Assembly: GCA_044340865.1 (NCBI GenBank)
Contig: JBIISW010000022.1
Span: 1-22,446 of the forward strand
Direction: 5' to 3'
Length of the DNA: 22,446 nt
Origin: UBA4416 sp044340865
Lineage (GTDB): Bacteria > Bacteroidota > Bacteroidia > B-17B0 > Aurantibacillaceae
Made by a program: the position numbers and the translations under genes. Position 1 is the first letter of the stretch. Each line of letters starts with the position of its first letter. Of the stretch, positions 14,771 to 21,147 are shown in pieces. Under the pieces are notes generated by a model, which saw only the letters and a list, made by a program, of their open reading frames with translations, ran no database searches and was not told the origin of the DNA.

Positions 14771-14838
14771 TTTAACATTTTTAACAATTTTTTATTTTAA
14801 CTCTTGTTATTATTAATTACTAAAAGGTAGTATTAAAT

Positions 14839-15423
14839 TTAACCGTGTATTGTTTCTTTTTTACTGTATTTTTTAAGCAGTTCAGCTTCATAATTAAGCC
14901 ATTGTTGCCATCTAGCATCGATGTCTTCAACATGAGAACCATACTTGCGAGCAAACCCAATAAATAATGTATAATGCCCAGCTTCACTAATCATGAGTTC
15001 TTTATAAAATTGTTTTAAATCATCATCATTAATTTGTTCCGACAATAGTTTAAAACGTTCACAGCTTCTAGCTTCAATCATAGCACCAAATAAAAGTCTG
15101 TCAATTAAAACAATTTCTTGTTTATGACCTTTTCTCATAAATTTATGTAGTTCGCCAACGTATTCATCTTTTCTTTCAAAACCTAATTTAAAACCACGGT
15201 CTTTTATTTTTTGATGAACCAATTCAAAATGAGATAATTCTTCTTTTGCTAATTTTAGCATTTCATCTACTAAATCAGTATGGTAAGAAAAACTAATTAA
15301 AATAGAGATGGCGTTGGTTGCCGCTTTTTGTTCACAATAAGCGTGGTCAGTTAATATTTCTTCAATATTTTTTTCAACAATATTAACCCATCGTGGGTCT
15401 GTTTCAAGTTTTAATCCAAGCAT
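14839..15423 (-). CDS. miaE: tRNA-(ms2io6A)-hydroxylase
   Basis: A 194-residue ferritin-like diiron enzyme. The metal ligands fit the MiaE pattern: E31 (YCEQKAA), E62 and H65 (EELSHFELVH), E117 (IEARSCERF), E147 and H150 (SEAGHYTLF). MiaE hydroxylates the isopentenyl group of ms2i6A37 in tRNAs that read UNN codons, using O2. The family's N-terminal DPRWV is present at residues 9-13. It begins 30 bases after the MarR-type gene on the same strand, so the two are probably co-transcribed. MiaA and MiaB, which make its substrate, are not in the window. Confidence 0.93.
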   Translation of the reverse strand: MLGLKLETDPRWVNIVEKNIEEILTDHAYCEQKAATNAISILISFSYHTDLVDEMLKLAKEELSHFELVHQKIKDRGFKLGFERKDEYVGELHKFMRKGHKQEIVLIDRLLFGAMIEARSCERFKLLSEQINDDDLKQFYKELMISEAGHYTLFIGFARKYGSHVEDIDARWQQWLNYEAELLKKYSKKETIHG

Positions 15424-15453
15424 ACTATTTTAATTTTTTATAAAAGTAAAAAA

Positions 15454-15903
15454 TTAATCTCTCAGCTTATCAAGTAAGGTATTTAAATTTTTTATTTCGG
15501 ATGAAGATAAATTTTTAAACAATTCTTTAGGCATCTTATCCATATCATCCAAAGATTTTAGTAATTCTAAGCCTTTATCTGTAATGAGAATGTCAACACT
15601 TCTCCTGTCTTCTGGGCATTCGGTGCGAACGACTAATTTTTTAAGTTTTAATTTATCAATGATGCGAGATGCATCACTCATTTTATCGAGCATGCGTTCC
15701 TTTACCAATTTTACACTACTTGGTTTTGGATATTGACCTCTTAAAATTCTCAATACATTGTATTGCTGAATTGATATATCCACGTTTTTAAAATATTCAG
15801 CATGTTTAGAGTTCAGCCAATTACTTGTGTATAAAATATTAATAGTCAGTTTATGAGCCTCACTATTAAATTTCTTTTGATGTATTTCGTCTTCTAATTT
15901 CAA
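15454..15903 (-). CDS. MarR family transcriptional regulator
   Basis: A 149-residue winged-helix protein: helix-turn-helix region around ISIQQYNVLRILRG and SSVKLVKERML (about 43-75), recognition helix SDASRIIDKLKLKKLV, and wing RTECPEDRRSVDILIT (about 94-109, with the conserved DRR). C-terminal helices would form the dimer. The start is TTG at 15903: there is a TGA two codons upstream and the first ATG falls inside the DNA-binding domain. The terminator of yceI lies only 11 bases before this start, so the gene has no room for a separate promoter unless it overlaps the terminator; read-through from the yceI promoter is likely. The palindromes at 16600-16626 are the natural candidate operator. 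Confidence 0.9.
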   Translation of the reverse strand: MKLEDEIHQKKFNSEAHKLTINILYTSNWLNSKHAEYFKNVDISIQQYNVLRILRGQYPKPSSVKLVKERMLDKMSDASRIIDKLKLKKLVVRTECPEDRRSVDILITDKGLELLKSLDDMDKMPKELFKNLSSSEIKNLNTLLDKLRD

Positions 15904-15914
15904 TTTTCAGGTAT

Positions 15915-15945
15915 AAAAAAAGTCCCTAGTTAAACTAGGGACTTT
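15915..15945 (-). terminator. Terminator or attenuator between yceI and marR
   Basis: Stem AAAGTCCCTAG (15919-15929) with CTAGGGACTTT (15935-15945), 5-base loop. In minus-strand RNA it is followed by a run of seven U (15915-15921, overlapping the stem base). It ends 11 bases before the marR TTG start. Confidence 0.82.
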
Positions 15946-15960
15946 CAAAATTAAAATAAA

Positions 15961-16560
15961 TTATTTAGCTTTTGTAATTTCTACGTTAAAATCTAATCTA
16001 ACAGTCTCGCTCACTGCAACACCACCCGCTTCTATAAGGGCATTCCAAGCTAATCCAAAATCTTTACGATTAATTGAACCTATTACTTTAAAAGCATAAC
16101 GCTCCATTCCGTATGGATCTTTTACAATTTTAGAGGCGCCAATCGCTGTTAAACTGATTGATTTAGTAACACCGTGCATTGTTAAATCACCTACTAACGT
16201 ATAAGTTCCCTTAACTTTTCCCGGTTTCATAGATGTACTTTTAAAAGAAATTTTAGGGAATTGTGCTACATCAAAAAAGTCTGCACTTTTTAAATGGCCA
16301 TCTCTTTTTTCATCATCTGTGTTAATACTTGCCGCATCCACATTAAAGAAAATAGATGCATCAGTAAAGTCAGCATCCGATTTTAATGAAGATACTTTGC
16401 CTTCATAAATTTTGAATTTACCTTCTGTTTCACTTACCATCATGTGAGTTACAGCGAAACCTAATTTACTATGAGATGCATCTACATTCCAGTTTGTTTG
16501 CGCAGTTGCGCTAATTGTAATTAATGTTGCTGCTGCTAATGTTTTAATGTTTGTTTTCAT
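15961..16560 (-). CDS. YceI family periplasmic lipocalin-like protein
   Basis: A 199-residue protein with a signal peptide (residues 1-21, cleavage after ATAQ) followed by a YceI beta-barrel: WNVDASHSKLGFAVTHMMVSETEGKF, ADFTDASIFFNVDAASINTDDEKRDGHLKSADFFDVAQFPKISF in pieces, then LTMHGVTKSISL and NRKDFGLAWN. YceI proteins bind polyisoprenoid-type lipids in the periplasm and are often induced by stress. It is the first gene of a yceI, marR, miaE series on the minus strand. Its promoter contains a pair of 12-bp palindromes that suggest repression by the adjacent MarR protein. A hairpin terminator follows the stop codon. Confidence 0.92.
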   Translation of the reverse strand: MKTNIKTLAAATLITISATAQTNWNVDASHSKLGFAVTHMMVSETEGKFKIYEGKVSSLKSDADFTDASIFFNVDAASINTDDEKRDGHLKSADFFDVAQFPKISFKSTSMKPGKVKGTYTLVGDLTMHGVTKSISLTAIGASKIVKDPYGMERYAFKVIGSINRKDFGLAWNALIEAGGVAVSETVRLDFNVEITKAK

Positions 16561-16592
16561 GTTTTAATAGTTTGTGTTTTAAATTTATCTTA

Positions 16593-16623
16593 CAAATATA
16601 TGTTATAACATTAGATGTTGCAA
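16593..16623 (-). promoter_or_regulatory. yceI promoter (Bacteroidota type)
   Basis: On the minus strand, TTG (16623-16621), 20 bases, TATATTTG (16600-16593): an exact match to the -33/-7 consensus. The transcript would begin near 16587, about 27 bases before the yceI ATG. Confidence 0.72.
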
Positions 16624-16626
16624 CAT
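16600..16626. promoter_or_regulatory. Double palindromic operator in the yceI promoter
   Basis: Two perfect 12-bp palindromes, ATGTTATAACAT (16600-16611) and ATGTTGCAACAT (16615-16626), differ at two central bases and are separated by TAG. The first touches the -7 box and the second contains the -33 TTG, so a bound protein would block RNA polymerase. Size and symmetry fit a MarR-type dimer; the MarR gene at 15454-15903 is the obvious candidate. Confidence 0.75.
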
Positions 16627-16708
16627 TTAATTTGATGATATGATTAAATAAATGTTAAATAATAATAAATCAGGTTATGAACATGTAAACAGGTTGATAA
16701 AAACTGAC

Positions 16709-16738
16709 TTGAAATTGATAAAAATTATACTAATTTTA
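16709..16738 (+). promoter_or_regulatory. Promoter of the serine palmitoyltransferase-like gene
   Basis: TTG (16709-16711), 19 bases, TAATTTTA (16731-16738), one mismatch from TAnnTTTG. The start of transcription would be near 16745, about 17 bases before the ATG at 16762. Confidence 0.55.
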
Positions 16739-16761
16739 CGTTCAAATTTAAAAAGCAAATT

Positions 16762-18021
16762 ATGAAAGACATTTTCTCTAAAATAGAACAAAACATGGGG
16801 CCAATTGGTGAACATTCAAAGGCGTCACATGGTTATTTCACATTTCCAAAGTTAGAAGGTGATGTATCGCCACATATGGGCTTTAGAGGAAAAAAATTAT
16901 TGAATTGGAGTTTAAATAATTATTTAGGATTAGCAAATCATCCTGAAGTGAGACAGGCGGATATTGAAGGTGCTACAAAATTTGGATTAGCGTTGCCTAT
17001 GGGTGCTCGTATGATGAGCGGAAATTCAGATTTACATGAAGAACTAGAAAAAGGTTTATCTAAATTATCAAAAAAAGAAGATACGATACTATGTAATTTT
17101 GGCTATCAAGCTGTTATTTCTGCTATTGATGCGCTAGTTGATAGACATGATGTGATTGTTTATGATGCTGAAAGCCATGCTTGTATTTTAGATGGCGTTC
17201 GTTTACACATGGGAAAACGTTTCGTATTTAAACATAATGATGTTGAAGATTGTGAAAAACAGTTAGTAAGAGCGCAACGGTTAGTAGAACAAACTGGTGG
17301 TGGCATATTAGTAATTACAGAGGGAGTTTTTGGAATGCGAGGAGATCAAGGAAAATTAAAAGAAATTGTTGAATTAAAGAAAAAATTCACTTTTCGTTTA
17401 TTTGTTGATGATGCTCATGGCGTAGGTACAGTTGGTCCAAATGGAGGAGGAACTGGCGAAGAACAAGGATGTCAAGATGGTATTGATATTTATTTTGGAA
17501 CGTTTGCAAAATCATTCGCTTTAATTGGAGGATACATTAGCTCTACAAAACAAGTAGTAACGTATTTACGTTATAATATGCGTTCACAAATTTTTGCCAA
17601 ATCTTTGCCAATGCCTTTAGTATATGGTTTATTAAAAAGATTAGAGTTGATTAATAAACATCCTGAATACCGTACACAATTATGGTTAGTGGCAGGAGAA
17701 TTACAAAAAGGATTAGTTGAATCAGGTTTTGATATTGGAGTGACAAATACTCCGGTTACACCAGTATATATGAGAGGTTCAATTCCTGAAGCTACAAATA
17801 TGGTGATTGACTTACGTGAGAATTTTGGTATTTTCTGTTCAATGGTTGTTTATCCTGTTATACCTAAAGGCATGATTATATTAAGATTAATTCCAACAGC
17901 TATGCATACTTTAGAAGATGTAAAATATACAATTGAAAGTTTTTCTAAAATTAAAGATAAATTATATGGCGGTGAATACGCAGCTGCTGAAATTAGAGAA
18001 GGATTCTCTCAAGCATTATAA
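16762..18021 (+). CDS. Serine palmitoyltransferase-type alpha-oxoamine synthase
   Basis: A 419-residue PLP enzyme of the KBL/SPT family. The PLP lysine is K250 in TFAKSFALIGGYI; D217 and H219 in VDDAHG bind the cofactor ring, and H139 in ESHACILDG is the stacking histidine. The N-terminal LNWSLNNYLGLANHPEV and MGARMMSGNSDLHEELE are typical of the Bacteroidota SPT group. SPT joins L-serine and acyl-CoA to 3-ketosphinganine, the first step of sphingolipids. A related Bacteroidota enzyme uses cysteate to start sulfonolipid (capnine) synthesis, and sequence reading alone cannot separate the two. No other lipid gene lies next to it. It has its own promoter and a terminator 21 bases past its stop. 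Confidence 0.85.
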   Translation: MKDIFSKIEQNMGPIGEHSKASHGYFTFPKLEGDVSPHMGFRGKKLLNWSLNNYLGLANHPEVRQADIEGATKFGLALPMGARMMSGNSDLHEELEKGLSKLSKKEDTILCNFGYQAVISAIDALVDRHDVIVYDAESHACILDGVRLHMGKRFVFKHNDVEDCEKQLVRAQRLVEQTGGGILVITEGVFGMRGDQGKLKEIVELKKKFTFRLFVDDAHGVGTVGPNGGGTGEEQGCQDGIDIYFGTFAKSFALIGGYISSTKQVVTYLRYNMRSQIFAKSLPMPLVYGLLKRLELINKHPEYRTQLWLVAGELQKGLVESGFDIGVTNTPVTPVYMRGSIPEATNMVIDLRENFGIFCSMVVYPVIPKGMIILRLIPTAMHTLEDVKYTIESFSKIKDKLYGGEYAAAEIREGFSQAL

Positions 18022-18042
18022 AGGTATTATTATCCTACTATT

Positions 18043-18079
18043 CACCCTATTTTTCTAAAGAGAAATAGGGTGTTTTTTT
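18043..18079 (+). terminator. Terminator after the SPT-like gene
   Basis: Stem CACCCTATTT (18043-18052) with AAATAGGGTG (18063-18072), followed by seven T (18073-18079). Confidence 0.9.
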
Positions 18080-18224
18080 GTTTTATTATTTTCATTTAGT
18101 ATAAATGACTATTTGTTTAGTTTAAATTTATTAACTGTTTTTGTATTAAAACCCTTATAAATTAAGATAATTAAGTTATTTACAAAATTGTGTTTTAAAA
18201 TAATCGACAAATTAGTTTGTAGTT

Positions 18225-18254
18225 ATGAAAATTATCTGCTTATTTGCCGCATAA
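18225..18254 (+). other. Possible leader peptide upstream of the branched-chain aminotransferase
   Basis: A nine-codon frame (MKIICLFAA, stop TAA 18252-18254) ends 10 bases before the ilvE ATG. It holds Ile-Ile and Leu codons, suggestive of attenuation by branched-chain amino acids, but there is no obvious terminator/antiterminator between it and ilvE. The 243-base gap 18022-18264 otherwise holds the SPT terminator, a TTG (18188-18190), 21 bases, TTAGTTTG (18212-18219) promoter-like pair, and AT-rich sequence in which I see nothing else. Confidence 0.25.
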
Positions 18255-18264
18255 TTTTGAAACT

Positions 18265-19332
18265 ATGATAGCAATCGCTGATATTAAAATAGAAAAAACA
18301 AAAAATAGTCGTGTTACAAATTACGATGTAAATGATGTTCCATTTGGGAAATGTTTCTCCGACCACATGTTTATTGCAGAATATGCCGATGGCAAATGGC
18401 AAAAAGCAAGTATTTCGCCTTATCAAGATATGCCAATGAGTTATGCGATGTCAGCTTTACATTATGGCCAAGCTATATTTGAAGGCATGAAAGCTTATAA
18501 ATCTACAACTGGAGAAGTAAGTATTTTTAGACCTTTAGAAAACTTTAATAGAATTAATAAATCCGCTATTAGAATGGCGATGCCAGAAATTCCTGAAGAA
18601 ATTTTTATGGGTGGTTTAATTGAATTGTTAAAATTAGACTCTGCTTGGATTCCAACTTCAGATACTGGTTCTTTATACATTCGACCTTTTTTAATTGCAA
18701 CCGATGAGGCTATTGGTGTTAAAGCGAGTGATACCTATAAATTTGTAATTATTACGTGTCCTGCTGGTAAATATTATACAGAACCAATTAAAGTATTAAT
18801 CGAAACAAATTATATCAGAGCAGTTGAAGGTGGAATTGGTTTTGTAAAGGCTGCTGGAAATTACGGTAGAAGTATGTATCCAACACGATTAGCTCAACAA
18901 AAAGGATATCAACAATTAATTTGGACAGATGGAAAAACACATTCTTTTGTGGAAGAATCAGGAACCATGAATTTAATGTTTGTCATTGGAGATACTTTGG
19001 TAACACCGGCTTTAAGCGATACTATTTTAGCAGGAATTACGCGTAACAGTGTATTAGCATTGGCAAGAGAATGGGGAATGAAAGTTGAAGAGCGTAAAGT
19101 TTCTGTAGTAGAAATAATAGAAGCACATCAAAAAGGCATTTTAAAAGAAGCCTTTGGTGTAGGAACAGCAGCTACTATTGCCCAAATTATTGGAATTGGA
19201 TTTCAAGATGATTATTTCCCTTTGCCTGCCGTTGAAGAAAGAACATTCTCTCCAAAAATTGACGAAACATTGCGAAATATTCGGAAAGGAAAAATAGAAG
19301 ATAAATTTAATTGGATGTTTAAAATTGCTTAG
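18265..19332 (+). CDS. ilvE: Branched-chain amino acid aminotransferase
   Basis: A 355-residue fold-type IV PLP transaminase. The PLP lysine is K195 in GFVKAAGNYGRSM and the cofactor glutamate lies in VEESGTMNLMFV (229-240). YGQAIFEGMKAY (67-78) and SLYIRPFLIAT (136-146) are conserved BCAT segments; length and sequence match the longer, eukaryote-like BCAT type common in Bacteroidota. The enzyme interconverts Leu, Ile and Val with their 2-oxo acids. I choose ATG 18265 over an in-frame TTG at 18244, which would add seven residues unlike the family start. A TAATTTTG box at 18252-18259 lies only five bases before this ATG, so a leaderless transcript is possible. Confidence 0.94.
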   Translation: MIAIADIKIEKTKNSRVTNYDVNDVPFGKCFSDHMFIAEYADGKWQKASISPYQDMPMSYAMSALHYGQAIFEGMKAYKSTTGEVSIFRPLENFNRINKSAIRMAMPEIPEEIFMGGLIELLKLDSAWIPTSDTGSLYIRPFLIATDEAIGVKASDTYKFVIITCPAGKYYTEPIKVLIETNYIRAVEGGIGFVKAAGNYGRSMYPTRLAQQKGYQQLIWTDGKTHSFVEESGTMNLMFVIGDTLVTPALSDTILAGITRNSVLALAREWGMKVEERKVSVVEIIEAHQKGILKEAFGVGTAATIAQIIGIGFQDDYFPLPAVEERTFSPKIDETLRNIRKGKIEDKFNWMFKIA

Positions 19333-19415
19333 TTTTAAGTATAAGTATATTTTAAAAACTACGTTTTAATGTGATAATTGTTCAAAACATTATTTTATAA
19401 AACAATTCAAACATT

Positions 19416-19423
19416 TAAATTTG
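19416..19423 (+). promoter_or_regulatory. Possible -7 box upstream of purS
   Basis: TAAATTTG matches TAnnTTTG exactly, 35 bases before the purS ATG. No TTG lies 17-23 bases upstream. Confidence 0.35.
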
Positions 19424-19458
19424 TAGCTCTTTTAAATCTATTAAATTAATTATAATAA

Positions 19459-19710
19459 ATGAAATTTTTAGCAAGTATAAATGTAATGCCATTGAAAGCA
19501 TTGCTTGATCCTCAAGGTAAAGCCGTTACAGGTTCTATGAAAAATTTAGGATTACCAGAAATTGAAAATGTAAGAATTGGAAAGCACATGACCATGGAAA
19601 TCGATGCAGTTTCCAAAGATGTAGCTTCCAACAAGGTTGATGAAGCTTGTAAAAAACTACTTTGTAATCAAATTATGGAGTTTTACGAATTTGAATTAAC
19701 TGAATGTTAA
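19459..19710 (+). CDS. purS: Phosphoribosylformylglycinamidine synthase subunit PurS
   Basis: An 83-residue protein of standard PurS length. LDPQGKAVTGSMKNLGLPEIENVRIGK (about 16-42, read in pieces) is the family hallmark (LDPQGxA ... LG ... VxxVRxGK), and the end ACKKLLCNQIMEFYEFEL matches CxKLLANPVIExYxxE. PurS dimers bridge PurL and PurQ in the fourth step of purine synthesis, FGAR to FGAM. PurL and PurQ are not in the window. It is followed by metK after 34 bases on the same strand, so the pair is probably co-transcribed, linking purine and methyl-donor supply. Confidence 0.92.
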   Translation: MKFLASINVMPLKALLDPQGKAVTGSMKNLGLPEIENVRIGKHMTMEIDAVSKDVASNKVDEACKKLLCNQIMEFYEFELTEC

Positions 19711-19744
19711 AATTAATTAAAAATAAATATTAAAAAATAAAAAT

Positions 19745-20998
19745 ATGTCATATCTTTTCACATCAGAATCAGTATCAGAAGGCCACCCAGATAAAGTTGC
19801 CGATCAAATTTCAGACGCATTAATTGATAATTTCTTAGCTTTTGATCCTCAAAGTAAAGTAGCTTGCGAAACGTTAGTTACCACTGGTCAAGTTATTTTA
19901 GCGGGCGAAGTTAAATCTAAAGCTTATTTAGATGTTCAAGAAATTGCTCGTGAAGTCATTCGTAAAATTGGATATACCAAATCTGAATATATGTTTGAAG
20001 CAAACTCATGCGGTATTTTATCCGCTATTCATGAGCAATCTGCAGACATTAATCAAGGTGTTGATCGTAAGAAAAAAGAAGAGCAGGGTGCTGGTGATCA
20101 AGGTATGATGTTTGGTTATGCAACTAACGAAACAGCAAATTACATGCCTTTAGCATTAGATTTAGCGCATGGTATTTTGTTAGAATTAGCAGCTCTTCGT
20201 CGTGAGAATAAAGCTATTAAGTATTTACGTCCTGATGCAAAATCTCAAGTTACTTTAGAATACGATGATAACAATACACCTATCCGTATTGATGCTATTG
20301 TAGTTTCTACTCAACATGATGATTTTGATGCTGAAGGAAAAATGCTAGCTAAAATTAAAAAAGATATTATTGAAATTTTAATTCCAAGAGTTAAAAAGAA
20401 TTATCCAAAATACGCTCATTTATTTAACAACAAAATTAATTACCATATTAATCCAACAGGAAAGTTTGTTATCGGTGGACCTCATGGCGATACTGGCTTA
20501 ACTGGTCGTAAAATCATTGTTGACACCTACGGTGGAAAAGGTGCTCACGGTGGTGGTGCATTTTCAGGAAAAGATCCAAGTAAAGTTGATAGAAGCGCGG
20601 CCTATGCAACACGTCATATAGCTAAAAATTTAGTAGCTGCTGGTGTTTGTTCTGAAGTTTTAGTGCAAGTATCTTATGCAATTGGTGTTGCTCAACCAAT
20701 GGGTATTTTTATTGATACTTACGGAACAGCAAAAGTTAAAATGACAGATGGCGAAATTGCTAAAATTGTTCAAAAAGTATTTGACATGCGTCCTTACTTT
20801 ATTGAACAACGTTTTAAATTACGCACACCAATGTATAGTGAAACTGCCGCATACGGCCACATGGGACGTAAAAATGAAATTGTAACTAAAACATTTAAAT
20901 CTCCTGATGGAAAAGTAAAAACCATGAAAGTTGAATTATTTACTTGGGAAAAATTAGATTATGTTGCTAAAGTGAAAGCAGCTTTCAAAATTAAATAA
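19745..20998 (+). CDS. metK: S-adenosylmethionine synthetase
   Basis: A 417-residue enzyme with every hallmark: LFTSESVSEGHPDKVADQIS at the start, the GAGDQGMMFGYA signature (about 116-127), and the phosphate loop GGGAFSGKDPSKVDRSAAY (about 270-288) with GPHGDTGLTGRK just before. It makes SAM from methionine and ATP in the cytoplasm. No SAM riboswitch fits in the 34 bases after purS. A strong hairpin terminator follows 18 bases after the stop. Codon use is more G/C-ending and uniform than in neighbours, as expected for a highly expressed gene. Confidence 0.98.
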   Translation: MSYLFTSESVSEGHPDKVADQISDALIDNFLAFDPQSKVACETLVTTGQVILAGEVKSKAYLDVQEIAREVIRKIGYTKSEYMFEANSCGILSAIHEQSADINQGVDRKKKEEQGAGDQGMMFGYATNETANYMPLALDLAHGILLELAALRRENKAIKYLRPDAKSQVTLEYDDNNTPIRIDAIVVSTQHDDFDAEGKMLAKIKKDIIEILIPRVKKNYPKYAHLFNNKINYHINPTGKFVIGGPHGDTGLTGRKIIVDTYGGKGAHGGGAFSGKDPSKVDRSAAYATRHIAKNLVAAGVCSEVLVQVSYAIGVAQPMGIFIDTYGTAKVKMTDGEIAKIVQKVFDMRPYFIEQRFKLRTPMYSETAAYGHMGRKNEIVTKTFKSPDGKVKTMKVELFTWEKLDYVAKVKAAFKIK

Positions 20999-21016
20999 TC
21001 GTTATTTTTATTAGAC

Positions 21017-21045
21017 CAACAAACGCCCTAAAAGGGCGTTTGTTG
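21017..21045 (+). terminator. Terminator after metK
   Basis: Perfect 13-bp stem CAACAAACGCCCT (21017-21029) with AGGGCGTTTGTTG (21033-21045), loop AAA. The T run after it is short (TTT), so it may rely on stem strength. Confidence 0.85.
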
Positions 21046-21118
21046 TTTACACTAAACAGCAATTTGTTAAAAATGGGCTATGCTAAAAAATAAGTTATTT
21101 TATTATTCTAAAAAAGAT

Positions 21119-21126
21119 TAAATTTG
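21119..21126 (+). promoter_or_regulatory. Possible -7 box of the secreted protein gene
   Basis: TAAATTTG matches TAnnTTTG, 21 bases before the ATG at 21148. No TTG at the expected distance. Confidence 0.4.
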
Positions 21127-21147
21127 AACAAACAAAACTTTCTAAGT

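Noticed and set aside
14763..14792. TTAACATTT direct repeats as a CRISPR-like array
   Set aside because: Units are 9 bases with no unique spacers; this is a short tandem repeat in an AT-rich promoter region.
18244..18264. TTG start giving a seven-residue longer aminotransferase
   Set aside because: The extension has no family resemblance and overlaps the TAATTTTG box; ATG at 18265 matches known N-termini.
19711..19744. Possible SAM riboswitch ahead of metK
   Set aside because: Only 34 bases of A/T-rich spacer; far too short and without GC-paired stems.
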